NCBI RefSeq assembly: GCF_013409305.1
Contig: NZ_JACBZJ010000001.1
Coordinates: 992,001-1,056,000, forward strand
From: Cellulomonas soli
Lineage (GTDB): Bacteria > Actinomycetota > Actinomycetes > Actinomycetales > Cellulomonadaceae
Direction: 5' to 3'
Length of the DNA stretch: 64,000 nucleotides
In this document: in pieces, positions 42,529-50,928 of the stretch
Layout of the letters: each line of letters opens with the position of its first letter
Numbering within the stretch: the stretch's first letter is position 1
Translations under genes and position numbers: made by a program
The notes under the pieces: model-generated
The model's database searches: none
Told to the model about the DNA's origin: nothing
The model's input: only the letters and a program-made list of their open reading frames with translations

Positions 42529-43436
42529 ATCACGACGAGGACTTCGCCCGCACGCTCCGCGACCGGCTGGACGCCGTAGCCCCGCTGATCGACGTCGACA
42601 CGACTCGCGTCGTGCCCCGCGCCCGACGGCACCGCACCAGGGTCCGCAGCGTGGGAGCCGTGGCCGCCGTGGCGGTCCTGGTCGGCGGCGGCTGGTTCGT
42701 CGACACGAGCCGGTGGCAGACGGCTCAGCCGGTCGGGCCCGTCCCCTCCGCCGTCGAGAGTCCCTCGACCACGGCAGCACCGACGGCGCTCGCATCGCCA
42801 TCGCCTTCACCTTCGCCCGACGGCACCTGGTGGCACGTGCGCGCCCTGTGGCCCAGCGGAGATCAGCTCGTGGTCCGCGACCAGTGGACGAGCCGCACGG
42901 CGCCCGGCCTGCTCGTCCTCGGGGACGATCCCTCCACAGCCCAGGGAATCGGACCGTCGAGCGTCATCGGACGGTTCCGGATCGACGGTGCATGGGTCGA
43001 CCAGCTCCGTGATGTCAGCGCACTCCCTACCGACGCGGCCGGCCTGGAGGCGGTGCTGAGGGACAGCGTGGAGCCCGGTCGAGGGAGCGGGTCCGACGAC
43101 GACAAGGTCTTCAACATGGCACGCAACCTCCTGCTCGAGGGTGGCCTGCAACCCGACGCGCTGCGAAGGGCGGCGTGGGACGTCGCTGCGGGGCTCCCGG
43201 CCGCGGCCATCTCGACCGGGACGGACTCCGTGAGTCGTACGGGTGAGGTGCTGGAGTACACCGACGAGACCGGACGACCGGCCCGGCTCATCCGTGATCC
43301 CGCGACGGGCCTGCTCCTCGAGGACTCCGTAGGTGAGGACTCGGTCCGGGTGTACATCGAGCAGGGCCCCGCCACCGAGCTGCCAGTCGAACCCACGCTG
43401 GCGAGCTCGGGCTGCGTCGACTGGTCGACCTGCTGA
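42525..43436 (+). CDS. Membrane protein paired with SigE-type sigma (putative anti-sigma)
   Basis: A 303-residue protein with a short cytosolic N-terminus (DEDFARTLRDRLDAVAPLIDVDTTRVVPRARRHR), one TM (VGAVAAVAVLVGGGWFVDT), a Ser/Pro/Thr linker and an external domain ending in two cysteines (SSGCVDWSTC). There is no zinc-type anti-sigma motif (HxxxCxxC), so the anti-sigma role rests on ATGA coupling to the sigma gene and on topology. The external part includes VLRDSVEPGRGSGSDDDKVFNMARNLLLEGGLQPDALRRAAWD, seen in CU044_5270-like proteins. Confidence 0.7.
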   Translation: MNHDEDFARTLRDRLDAVAPLIDVDTTRVVPRARRHRTRVRSVGAVAAVAVLVGGGWFVDTSRWQTAQPVGPVPSAVESPSTTAAPTALASPSPSPSPDGTWWHVRALWPSGDQLVVRDQWTSRTAPGLLVLGDDPSTAQGIGPSSVIGRFRIDGAWVDQLRDVSALPTDAAGLEAVLRDSVEPGRGSGSDDDKVFNMARNLLLEGGLQPDALRRAAWDVAAGLPAAAISTGTDSVSRTGEVLEYTDETGRPARLIRDPATGLLLEDSVGEDSVRVYIEQGPATELPVEPTLASSGCVDWSTC

Positions 43437-43479
43437 CGCCTCGGGCCTGACCGCCCACGATCCACGATGCCGGGGTCGC

Positions 43480-44415
43480 TCAGCCCCGCTCGGCGACCCA
43501 CGCGTCGAGCTCGGCAGCCGTCGGCGGGTTCGCGCCCGAGCGGGTGACCGTGATCGCGGCGGCCGCGGCGCAGCGTTCGACGAGGGCCGTCAGGCCCGGC
43601 TCGTCGAGGTCGGCCACGACCTGGCGTCCCTCGGGTCCGACCGCGCCGAGCGTCACGAGCCCGTCGATGAGCGCGCCCATGAAGGTGTCCCCGGCGCCGA
43701 CGGTGTCGGCGACGACGACGCGCGGGGCGGTGATCTGCACCCCGTGCGCGGCGGTCAGGGCGAGCGCTCCCTCGCCTCCGGCGGTGACGACGACCAGGGC
43801 GGGTCCGCGGGTCAGCCAGAGGGCGGCGGCTGCGGCGGGGTCGAGCTCGGGGTGCAGCCAGGCGAGGTCCTCGTCGCTGACCTTGACGACGTCGGCGAGC
43901 GCGACGAGCCGCTCGATCCGGGCCAGGGCGTCCGCGTGGTCGGTCATCAGCGAGGGGCGCACGTTGGGGTCGTAGGTGACCGTGGCGCCGACCTTCGCCT
44001 CGTGCAGCCAGGCGGCGACCTGGTCGGCCCCGGGCTGCAGGACGGCGGCGATCGAGCCGGTGTGCACGAGGTCGGCGGTCGGCACGCCTGCGGTGTCGAC
44101 GTGCCAGTCGATGGCGAACACGTAGCTCGCGGCGCCGGTCGCGTCGAGCGTGGCCGTGGCGCTCGAGGTGCGCGTGCCGGCACCCAGCCCGCCGACGACG
44201 TCGACGTGGGACGCGCCGAGCCAGTCGTGCACCCGGCGCCCGCGGTCGTCGTCGCCCAGGCAGGTCAGCAGGTGCACGGGTCGACCGAGGCGGCCGAGGG
44301 TGACGGCGACGTTGGCGGGGCTGCCGCCGGGGTGCTCCTCGACGGTGCCGTCCAGGCGGCGGACCACGTCGACGAGTGCCTCGCCCACGACGAGGACGGT
44401 GGCGGGTGCGGTCAT
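43480..44415 (-). CDS. PfkB-family carbohydrate kinase (fructokinase-like)
   Basis: A 311-residue ribokinase-fold sugar kinase. GGSPANVAVTLGRLG near residue 30 (sugar-binding signature 1), TYDPNVRPSL, KVSDEDLAWLHPE, TAGGEGAL and DTVGAGDTFMGALIDG (signature 2, catalytic Asp in GAGD). The closest functional match is fructokinase. The start ATG overlaps the AGE epimerase stop by ATGA. Together they suggest mannose or N-acyl-hexosamine to fructose isomerisation followed by phosphorylation. Confidence 0.9.
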   Translation of the reverse strand: MTAPATVLVVGEALVDVVRRLDGTVEEHPGGSPANVAVTLGRLGRPVHLLTCLGDDDRGRRVHDWLGASHVDVVGGLGAGTRTSSATATLDATGAASYVFAIDWHVDTAGVPTADLVHTGSIAAVLQPGADQVAAWLHEAKVGATVTYDPNVRPSLMTDHADALARIERLVALADVVKVSDEDLAWLHPELDPAAAAALWLTRGPALVVVTAGGEGALALTAAHGVQITAPRVVVADTVGAGDTFMGALIDGLVTLGAVGPEGRQVVADLDEPGLTALVERCAAAAAITVTRSGANPPTAAELDAWVAERG

Positions 44416-45710
44416 CGCAGGGCCCCCTCGGCGATCGGGACGGCGAGGCCGGGCCGCACGGGCAGCCGCGGGATGAGCGTGGCCTGCACCGCGTGGTAGA
44501 GGTCGGGCTTGCCGGGCCACACGGCGCCGGCGGGCCGGTTCTGCGGGTCGAGCTCGTGGAACCAGGAGCCGTGCTCGGGGTCGATCAGGTGGTCGTGCGC
44601 GTAGTCCCACCACAGCGCGTACAGGTCGGCGTACTCCGCCTCGCCGGTGCGCGCCCACAGCACGGACGCGGCTGAGACGGCCTCGGCGACGACCCAGTGC
44701 ATGCGGTCGCGCACCACGGGCGTGCCCGACCAGTCGGTCGTGTAGACGAAGCCGGGTGCGCCGTCGACGTCCCAGCCGTCCTCGACGGCCCGGTCGAACA
44801 GGTGCCGGGCGGCGGACAGCAGCGCTCCGGCGTCGTCGAGCTGCTCGGGCTCGGGGTCGGCCTCGGTCTGCACGGACTCGACCTGCAGGAGCAGCCGCGC
44901 CCACTCCAGGCCGTGGCCGATCGTCGCGCCGTACGGCTTGAACTGGTCGGCGGGGCGGTCGGCGTTGAGCTCGGGCTGCGGCGCCCAGGAGGCGTCGTAG
45001 TGCTCGGGGATGCGCCAGTCGTGCGCGCCGGCCGTCTCGACGACGAACGAGGCGATGCGGGAGGCGCGGTCGTACCAGGCGGTGTCGCCGGTGGCCTCGC
45101 CGACGGCGAGCATGGCCTCGACGGAGTGCATGTTGGCGTTGATGCCGCGGTACGTCTCGAGCGTGGACCAGGTGCGGTCCCAGGTGTCGACGCAGCGGCC
45201 GGTCTCCTCGTCCCAGAACCGGTCGAGGAACACCTGCTGGGCGTCGGCGAGCAGCTCACCCGCGCCGGGGATGCCCGCGACCCACGCGGAGGAGGCGGCG
45301 AGCAGCACGAACGCGTGGTCGTAGCAGGCCTTGGCCCCGTCGGCGCCGGGCAGGCCCGTGGTCGGGTCGACGGAGGCGTACCAGCCGCCGTGCTCGTCGT
45401 CGTGCAGCAGCCCCTGCAGCCCGGTCAGGCATGCGGCGGCGCGCGGACGCGAGCCGGGTACGCCGAGCAGCGCCCCGAGCGCGTGCACGTGCACCATGCG
45501 CGCGGTGATCCAGGTGTGCACCGGCTGGTCGGGGTCGGGCCGACCCTGCTCGTCGAGGTACGCGGCGCCGCCCGCGGGGTGCGCGGCGTCCCGGCCGAAG
45601 CGCAGCAGGTCACGGCAGTGCGCGGACAGCCACAGCCGGTGCGAGGCGAGCGTCGGCCACGCGGCGGGTTCGACGGCGGGTGACCGGTGGTGGTCTGCGA
45701 GCGGGGGCAT
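44412..45710 (-). CDS. AGE-family sugar epimerase/isomerase
   Basis: A 432-residue all-helical (alpha/alpha)6-barrel enzyme of the N-acylglucosamine 2-epimerase/mannose isomerase family. TWITARMVHVHALGALLG, ACYDHAFVLLAASSAWVAG, YRGINANMHSVEAMLAVGEATGD, IGHGLEWARLLL (catalytic-type His), DRMHWVVAEAVSAASVLW and GSWFHELDPQNRP are characteristic. With the fructokinase downstream it more probably acts as a mannose/fructose isomerase than as an epimerase. ATG at 45710 follows GAGAGGACC. Faces a ROK repressor across a repeat-rich promoter region, and a GH92 mannosidase lies 5 kb away, which fits mannose use. Confidence 0.9.
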   Translation of the reverse strand: MPPLADHHRSPAVEPAAWPTLASHRLWLSAHCRDLLRFGRDAAHPAGGAAYLDEQGRPDPDQPVHTWITARMVHVHALGALLGVPGSRPRAAACLTGLQGLLHDDEHGGWYASVDPTTGLPGADGAKACYDHAFVLLAASSAWVAGIPGAGELLADAQQVFLDRFWDEETGRCVDTWDRTWSTLETYRGINANMHSVEAMLAVGEATGDTAWYDRASRIASFVVETAGAHDWRIPEHYDASWAPQPELNADRPADQFKPYGATIGHGLEWARLLLQVESVQTEADPEPEQLDDAGALLSAARHLFDRAVEDGWDVDGAPGFVYTTDWSGTPVVRDRMHWVVAEAVSAASVLWARTGEAEYADLYALWWDYAHDHLIDPEHGSWFHELDPQNRPAGAVWPGKPDLYHAVQATLIPRLPVRPGLAVPIAEGALR

Positions 45711-45738
45711 CGATGGTCCTCTCGTCGTCCCGGCACCA

Positions 45739-45801
45739 CTGCGTGCCGAACTCCTGCGTGCCGAACTGCGGGGTGAGACATTCTTAGCACCCCGAACTAA
45801 G
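45739..45801. promoter_or_regulatory. Repeat-rich divergent control region (ROK operators?)
   Basis: CTGCGTGCCGAACT occurs twice as perfect direct repeats (45739-45752 and 45754-45767). A third CCGAACT is at 45792-45798. The inverted pair CTTAG (45783-45787) and CTAAG (45797-45801) has a 9-base spacer. All lie between the divergent AGE-kinase operon and the ROK gene and are good candidates for the repressor's binding sites. Confidence 0.5.
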
Positions 45802-45859
45802 TTTGTCCCGGGCGGACGGGACCCCACCCGCACCGACGACGGCACGGAAGGCGGACGCG

Positions 45860-47095
45860 ATGAGCACACCGACCGGCTCGGGCGCCGCGCACGCGAGCAG
45901 CCGGGCGGCGATCCTCGACGTGATCCGCGCCGCCGGCACGATCAGCCGCGTGCACCTGGCCCGCACCGCAGGGCTGTCCGCACCGACCGTCTCCACCGTC
46001 GTGCGCCGCCTCATCGACGACGGGCTCGTCCTCGAGGTGGGCCACGGCGCGTCGACCGGCGGCAAACGGCCCACGCTCCTGCAGCTCGACCCGCGCGCCC
46101 GCTACGCGGTGGGCGTGCACCTCGACCACGCCGGGCTGTCCTGCGTGATCAGCGACCTCGGCGGCACCATCGTCGACCGGTGGCGCCAGCCGGGCGCCGG
46201 TTCGGACGACCCGCGCGACGTCGTCGCTCGCATCGCGCGCGACGTCGACGCCCACCTCGCGGACGCCGGCGTCGAACCCGCACGGGTGCTCGGCATCGGC
46301 GTCGCCTCCCCCGGCCCGATCGCCCGTCCCACCGGGATGACCCTCACCCCGCCGCCCATGCGCCGCTGGACCGAGTACCCCCTGGCCACGAGCCTCGCGG
46401 ACGCCTCCGGGCTGCCCGTCGTGCTCGACAACGACGCGACCGCCGCCGCCGTCGGCGAGTACTGGTGCGGGGGCATCGACACCAGCACCGCGTTCGCCGC
46501 CCTCTACATGGGCACCGGCATCGGCGCAGGCATCGTGCTCGACGGGACGGTGCTGCGCGGCGCCAGCTCGAACGCCGGCGAGGTCGGGCACATCTGCGTC
46601 GAGGTCGACGGGCCACCCTGCTGGTGCGGCGGCGAGGGCTGCGTCGAGGTCCTCGCCGGCCCGACCGCCGTCGTCCAGGCGGCCCGCACGGCCGGCGTCG
46701 ACCTGCCCGGGCGCACCGTGGCCGAGGACTTCGCCGTCGTGGCCGGGCTCGCGACCCGAGGCGACGCGGTGCCCGTGCGCCTGCTGCTGGACTCCGCCCG
46801 GTACGTCGCCGTGGCCGCCCAGACGCTCGCGAACATGCTCGACCTCGAGGCCGTCGTGCTCACCGGGCCCTCGTTCGCCGTCGCCGGGGCGCTCTACCTG
46901 CCCGTGGTGGAGGAACGTCTCGCCCGCTCGTTCTTCGCCCGCGAGACGCACCCGACCCGCGTCGCGGTGTCCGCGAACGCACCCGAGGCCGCCGCGATCG
47001 GCGCCGCTGCGCTCGTGCTCCAGTCCGAGCTGTCACCGCGGCGCCCCGGCCTGCGCATGACGCTCGACGAGCCGACCACCGCGCCCGCGCCCTGA
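45860..47095 (+). CDS. ROK family transcriptional regulator
   Basis: A 411-residue repressor. N-terminal winged helix (SRAAILDVIRAAGTISRVHLARTAGLSAPTVSTVVRRLIDDGLV) and a ROK sugar-kinase-like domain. LDNDATAAAVGEYWCGG, YMGTGIGAGIV and CWCGGEGCVEV, the zinc-binding CxCGxxGCxE with C254, C256 and C261, are present. ATG at 45860 follows GGAAGG. Divergent from the AGE epimerase-kinase operon, which it most likely controls in response to mannose, fructose or a derivative. Confidence 0.92.
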   Translation: MSTPTGSGAAHASSRAAILDVIRAAGTISRVHLARTAGLSAPTVSTVVRRLIDDGLVLEVGHGASTGGKRPTLLQLDPRARYAVGVHLDHAGLSCVISDLGGTIVDRWRQPGAGSDDPRDVVARIARDVDAHLADAGVEPARVLGIGVASPGPIARPTGMTLTPPPMRRWTEYPLATSLADASGLPVVLDNDATAAAVGEYWCGGIDTSTAFAALYMGTGIGAGIVLDGTVLRGASSNAGEVGHICVEVDGPPCWCGGEGCVEVLAGPTAVVQAARTAGVDLPGRTVAEDFAVVAGLATRGDAVPVRLLLDSARYVAVAAQTLANMLDLEAVVLTGPSFAVAGALYLPVVEERLARSFFARETHPTRVAVSANAPEAAAIGAAALVLQSELSPRRPGLRMTLDEPTTAPAP

Positions 47096-47102
47096 GCGCC
47101 GG

Positions 47103-47711
47103 TCACGGCACGGTCGAGCAGTCCCGGACGTACCCCTCGCTCTGGTACGGGTACACCTCGGTCAGGTAGCGGGCCGCGAGCGCCTGCGCCTGATCTTCGC
47201 TCGCACCGAAGGACTCGGCGACCCGCACGTCCCAGCGCAGGGCCAGGCACTCCGCGACCCCCTCGTCGAACTCCCCCGCGACGTGCTGGGCCTCGTGCGA
47301 CACGACGTGCACCGCGACGACCTCCTGCAACGTCGGCGACTGCTGCGAGCCCCACAGGTACGAGCCGACAGCAGCGCACGTCGAGGCCCGCAACCGGGAC
47401 GTGCGCTGGTCGTCGTACCGGACGAAGCCGAGCGTGCCTGACAGGTCCATCCAGTCCGCACCCGCCCGGGCGCACACAGCGCGAGCCTCGGGGTCGCCCG
47501 AGGCCATCCGGGTCGCCTTCGTCGCGGCGGCCTGCGCGTGATGGTGCCGCACCTCGAAGAAGCCGGCCGTCACCAGCAGCACCGACCAGAGCACGAGAGC
47601 CGCGACGGCGATGCCCTGGAACGACGCCGAACGCCGCACCAGCCGGACGACCGCGCGTACGGTCAGCCCGGCCAGGACCAGCACGACGACCGTCAGCACC
47701 CCGACGTCCAC
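47103..47711 (-). CDS. Two-TM membrane protein with HExxH motif (putative metallopeptidase)
   Basis: About 202 residues. Two N-terminal TMs (VLTVVVLVLAGLTVRAVVRLV and IAVAALVLWSVLLVTAGFF) and an external or cytosolic domain with VVAVHVVSHEAQHVAGEFDEGVAECLALRWD. HEAQH followed by DEGVAE fits a gluzincin-like zinc motif, HExxH plus a downstream Glu, so protease activity is plausible. Cysteines at CARAG, STCAAVG, AECLA and DCSTVP might form disulfides. GTG at 47711 is uncertain (47699 also possible). Convergent with the ROK gene. No named family recognised. Confidence 0.65.
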   Translation of the reverse strand: MDVGVLTVVVLVLAGLTVRAVVRLVRRSASFQGIAVAALVLWSVLLVTAGFFEVRHHHAQAAATKATRMASGDPEARAVCARAGADWMDLSGTLGFVRYDDQRTSRLRASTCAAVGSYLWGSQQSPTLQEVVAVHVVSHEAQHVAGEFDEGVAECLALRWDVRVAESFGASEDQAQALAARYLTEVYPYQSEGYVRDCSTVP

Positions 47712-47814
47712 GACTCCACCCCCACCCGCGCCGAGAGGACCACGGGCACCGCGTGCGTGCGGGCCCACACTCCTCTCGGCACGCCAGGGGTCGAACTCGA
47801 CCCCTGGGCGGCAC

Positions 47815-49080
47815 TCAGCCCCAGCGCTCGTCGCCCAGCGTGATCGGGAACGGACCACCGGCGACCACCCACGTCGCCTCGGCGCCCTGGACGTCCGTCG
47901 CGTCGACCGCGTCGTACACGTACAGCCCGTACGTGCCCGGTGTCAGCGCCGCGTGGTCCGACGCGCACGGGATGAACCAGTCGAAGATCTCGGCCTCCGT
48001 GCTCTCGGGGTCGGTCAGGTCGACCGTGCGGGCGCTGTCCGCACCGCGCTCCATCGGGTCGAGCCGCGTGGTCACCACGAGGCCGTCCTGGTCGACGAGG
48101 ACCGTCGCGAGCCCCTGCGGCAGCCGTCCGATCAGCCCGCCCCCACCGCCGGGGTCCCTCGGCGCGACGGTCACGGCAGCGTGCAGCCCGGCCACGCCCG
48201 GCGTCTCGAACGGCAGCCCGTCGGTCGTGACCACCAGGTCGGCCGAGGCGATGACCCCACGGACCGCGTCGGACAGCGGCTGCCCGCAGGTCGGGTCCTC
48301 CAGGCTCCCGGGGGCGTTGAACACCACGCCGCCCGCCGGCAGGGGCCCGTCACCGAAGGTCACCGGCGCGAGCTCGACGGTCTCCCCGCCGTCGATCGCG
48401 AACGCCCGATAGGTCCCGGACAGTGCGCGCCCGGTCCGGCAGTCGACCGCGTCGTAGAGCCACGAGAGGGACGTCATGCCGCTGCCGTCGGTGGCCTCGA
48501 TCTGCGGCAGCACGCGATCGGGGTCGTTCCAGAAGGCGACGGCACCGCTCGCGTCGACCAGCTGCACGAGCGAGCTCCCGCTGCCGGTCGCCCCCCGTCC
48601 CGGCACCTGGCTGGTCACCTCGACCCCGTCGAGGACGACCGTGCCCGTCGGGTCCGCGAGGAAGCCCGCCGTCACCGGGTCGAGCGTGCCGGGCACGAGA
48701 CCACCCTGGATCTCCAGGCCGGCGTCGTCGGTCTCGACGAAGGCAGGGGTCTGACCGCAGGGCGCGGCCCCCGGCACCCAGCCCGGCAGTGCCGTCGTCG
48801 GCTGAGGAGCAGGTGTCGGCGTCGCCGATGCGGTCGGCGCCGCCGAGGTGCTCGGGGTCCCGACCGGCGCCACGGGCGCCGGCACCCGCGCGCCGCCCAG
48901 GGTCGTCGCGGCGACCACGATGGCGGCGACAGCTGCCAGCGCCGCCGAGCTGCCCGCGGCCGCACGACCGACACGTCGACGACGCAGCCGGAGCCGCACC
49001 CTCGCGAGGTCCACGGTCGGCACCTCCCGGCCCGCCGCTGCGGCGATCTGCGTCAAGGCGTCGTGCAGCTCCGCGCTCAT
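47815..49080 (-). CDS. Membrane protein paired with SigE-type sigma (putative anti-sigma)
   Basis: A 421-residue protein. The cytosolic N-terminus (SAELHDALTQIAAAAGREVPTVDLARVRLRLRRRRVGR) is followed by one TM (SSAALAAVAAIVVAATTL), a Ser/Thr/Pro linker and a large beta-rich external domain with several cysteines. The layout matches the 42525 protein: short N-tail, TM, linker, external domain. It overlaps the sigma gene by ATGA. No canonical zinc anti-sigma motif, so the antagonist role is inferred from coupling. Confidence 0.7.
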   Translation of the reverse strand: MSAELHDALTQIAAAAGREVPTVDLARVRLRLRRRRVGRAAAGSSAALAAVAAIVVAATTLGGARVPAPVAPVGTPSTSAAPTASATPTPAPQPTTALPGWVPGAAPCGQTPAFVETDDAGLEIQGGLVPGTLDPVTAGFLADPTGTVVLDGVEVTSQVPGRGATGSGSSLVQLVDASGAVAFWNDPDRVLPQIEATDGSGMTSLSWLYDAVDCRTGRALSGTYRAFAIDGGETVELAPVTFGDGPLPAGGVVFNAPGSLEDPTCGQPLSDAVRGVIASADLVVTTDGLPFETPGVAGLHAAVTVAPRDPGGGGGLIGRLPQGLATVLVDQDGLVVTTRLDPMERGADSARTVDLTDPESTEAEIFDWFIPCASDHAALTPGTYGLYVYDAVDATDVQGAEATWVVAGGPFPITLGDERWG

Positions 49081-49625
49081 CGCGCACCTCCGTCGAGAAC
49101 GAACGAGACGTCGTCGGGCCGCGCGAGCGCGATCGGCCCCAGCACCTCGGACAGCCGGGCCACCCCTGTGCTCAGGTACCGCTTGACCGTGCCGTCAGCC
49201 AGCCCGAGCCGGTCCGCGATCTCGTGCACGGTCAGGTCGTCCCAGAAGCGCAGGACGACGCAGGCACGCTGGCGTCGGGACAGCCCGTCGAGCGCGGCCT
49301 GCACGTCCTGCCGGGCGGCGACCTGCTCGGCGTGCCCCTCGTCGCGCTCGTCCCGGGTGAGCAGGTGCCGCACGCGCTGCCACTGGTTCCGCCGGCGCAC
49401 GCCGTCGATCCACGTCGTGACCATCACGCGGCGCAGGTAGCCCTCCGCGGACGTCAGGTCGAGGCTGCGCGCCCGGACGAACGTCTTGACGAGCGCGTCC
49501 TGCAGCAGGTCCTCCGCGTCCCGGGTGTTGCCGGTCAACAGGTACGCGTACGCCCCCAGCGCGCTCCCCCGCTCGCGGACGACCTCCGCCATGAGGTCGT
49601 CGGACCGTCGTCGGGCCCCGTCCAT
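49077..49625 (-). CDS. SigE-family ECF RNA polymerase sigma factor
   Basis: A 182-residue sigma factor. Region 2: RGSALGAYAYLLTGNTRDAEDLLQDALVKTFVRARSLDLTSAEGYLRRVMVTTWIDGVRRRNQWQ; region 4: LDGLSRRQRACVVLRFWDDLTVHEIADRLGLADGTVKRYLSTGVARL. ATG at 49625 follows AAGGGG. The gene overlaps its membrane partner by ATGA and has an AAC-N17-CGTC element upstream, so it is probably autoregulated. Second SigE-type pair in the window. Confidence 0.92.
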   Translation of the reverse strand: MDGARRRSDDLMAEVVRERGSALGAYAYLLTGNTRDAEDLLQDALVKTFVRARSLDLTSAEGYLRRVMVTTWIDGVRRRNQWQRVRHLLTRDERDEGHAEQVAARQDVQAALDGLSRRQRACVVLRFWDDLTVHEIADRLGLADGTVKRYLSTGVARLSEVLGPIALARPDDVSFVLDGGAR

Positions 49626-49676
49626 GTGCACCCCTTCGTCCGCTGCCGTGGCGCTCACGCGCAGCCTCACCCCTAG

Positions 49677-49700
49677 GACGGACCGCCCGGCCGGAACGTT
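49677..49700 (-). promoter_or_regulatory. Possible SigE-type autoregulatory promoter
   Basis: On the minus strand AAC (49700-49698), 17 bases, then CGTC (49680-49677). This matches the AAC...CGTC type of ECF promoters and lies about 50 bases before the sigma gene start. The spacing equals that of the element at 41864. Confidence 0.4.
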
Positions 49701-49769
49701 GTACCGCCGGACGCCCGGGTCTCGGCGATCTCACCCGCTCGGCCGGTACGAACCACCCGAACGGCGGCG

Positions 49770-49797
49770 TTACCGGGCAAACCACCGCAGGTAGGTT
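49770..49797 (+). promoter_or_regulatory. Promoter of the 49831 gene
   Basis: TTACCG (49770-49775) and TAGGTT (49792-49797) with a 16-base spacer resemble a sigma-70-type promoter; the GTG start with its GGAGG follows 33 bases later. Confidence 0.35.
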
Positions 49798-49830
49798 GGA
49801 ACGGACATCACCGAGCGGCCGGAGGTCATC

Positions 49831-50682
49831 GTGGTCTACACCCTCTCGTCCCCCTCGGTCCTGGCGGCCGACGCGGCCTGCCACTCGCAGGCCCGGGCGC
49901 TCGTCGCCTGCCTGACCAGGGCGTTCAGCCTCACGCCCGACGCCTGCGCCCCCGCACCGCACGACCAGGCCGCCACCGCGATCGCCTGGGGCATGGTCGA
50001 GTTCGTCGACATGACCGCCCCCTCCACGGCACGGGCGCTCGCGACCGTCGTCGGCGGGCGGCACCTGCCCGACGCCCCCTCGCTCGCCCGCACCCGCCTC
50101 GGCAGCGCGCGGGACGTCGCCCGGCTCGTGCTCGCCGAGACCGGGCCGTGGCCCGACGCACCCGAGGTGACCCTGCCCGGGCTGGGCGCGCACGCCGCCC
50201 CCGCGGCAGCCGCAGCCGCCGCAGCCGCCGCCTGGTGGTCGCGGCCCGAGCTGCCGATCGAGCACTTCCGGTCCCTGACCGACCCGTGGCGCGCGATGAT
50301 CGCGCTCGACGAGGCCGAGCCGGCACCCGCCGCCGACGTGTACGGCGAGCGGGCCGACGCCGTCGCCGACGCCCTGGCCGCCCTGGCCTGCCCGAGCACG
50401 GACCTCGCCTCGCTCGCCGCCCTGCGCTGGCCGTTCGGCACCTGGCAGAACGCCATGCACGCGGCCGCCTGGGCGGCCTTCCACCAGGACCGGCTGCACG
50501 CCCAGATGGTCGCCGTGCTCGCCGCGACCGGGCAGGTCCTCGCAGCGAACCCGGGCGCGGGGCCCGTCGAGTTGCGCTCCGCGCTGCACGCCGCGCACGC
50601 GCTCGTCGTGGGCGCCCTGCTCGGCGACGTCCTGGACACCGAGCCGCTGCAGGTGCTGCGGATGGCCGAGGCCGGGCTGTAG
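49831..50682 (+). CDS. Helical protein with poly-alanine tract, function unknown
   Basis: A 283-residue, Ala-rich, mostly helical soluble protein. I recognise no domain. Notable are a run of ten alanines (about residues 126-135, encoded by mixed GCN codons), WWSRPELPIEHFRSLTDPWRAMIALDE after it, and an Ala/His/Leu-rich C-terminal half. The start GTG has GGAGG (49821-49825) five bases upstream. It may be a repeat-expanded member of an uncharacterised actinobacterial family. No signal peptide or TM. Confidence 0.6.
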   Translation: MVYTLSSPSVLAADAACHSQARALVACLTRAFSLTPDACAPAPHDQAATAIAWGMVEFVDMTAPSTARALATVVGGRHLPDAPSLARTRLGSARDVARLVLAETGPWPDAPEVTLPGLGAHAAPAAAAAAAAAAWWSRPELPIEHFRSLTDPWRAMIALDEAEPAPAADVYGERADAVADALAALACPSTDLASLAALRWPFGTWQNAMHAAAWAAFHQDRLHAQMVAVLAATGQVLAANPGAGPVELRSALHAAHALVVGALLGDVLDTEPLQVLRMAEAGL

Positions 50683-50781
50683 GCGAGGGTCGGACGACCA
50701 CTCGGATCGACCTCTTCCAGTGGTGGGCCGCGGTGAGGCAGACGCCTCCGGACACCCCGTCGTCAGCGTGACAGCGCGCGC

Positions 50782-50799
50782 CTGGCAAGATCTTGCCAG
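50782..50799. promoter_or_regulatory. Perfect 18-bp palindrome, probable operator
   Basis: CTGGCAAGATCTTGCCAG is fully self-complementary. A half-site-like TTGCCAGA recurs about 18 bases further on. The site lies 34 bases before a 31-codon frame. Nothing nearby encodes an obvious DNA-binding protein, so the regulator is unknown. Confidence 0.6.
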
Positions 50800-50832
50800 T
50801 TCGGCATTCTGTTGCCAGATCGGCACGACAAC

Positions 50833-50928
50833 ATGTTGGACGACCGGGAGACGACGGAGTTCTTCACCGCCGTGGCGCGCCGGATCGTCTACGAGCTGGG
50901 CGCGCGCATCCGGCTAGAGGCGGGCTGA
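50833..50928 (+). CDS. Small 31-residue open frame after the palindrome
   Basis: ATG to TGA encodes MLDDRETTEFFTAVARRIVY followed by ELGARIRLEAG. The composition is protein-like (an amphipathic helix with Phe/Tyr/Ile, unlike the Arg/Ala/Pro shadow frames around it). No Shine-Dalgarno sequence is visible. It could be a real small protein under control of the palindrome, or a fragment of a lost gene. Confidence 0.3.
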   Translation: MLDDRETTEFFTAVARRIVYELGARIRLEAG

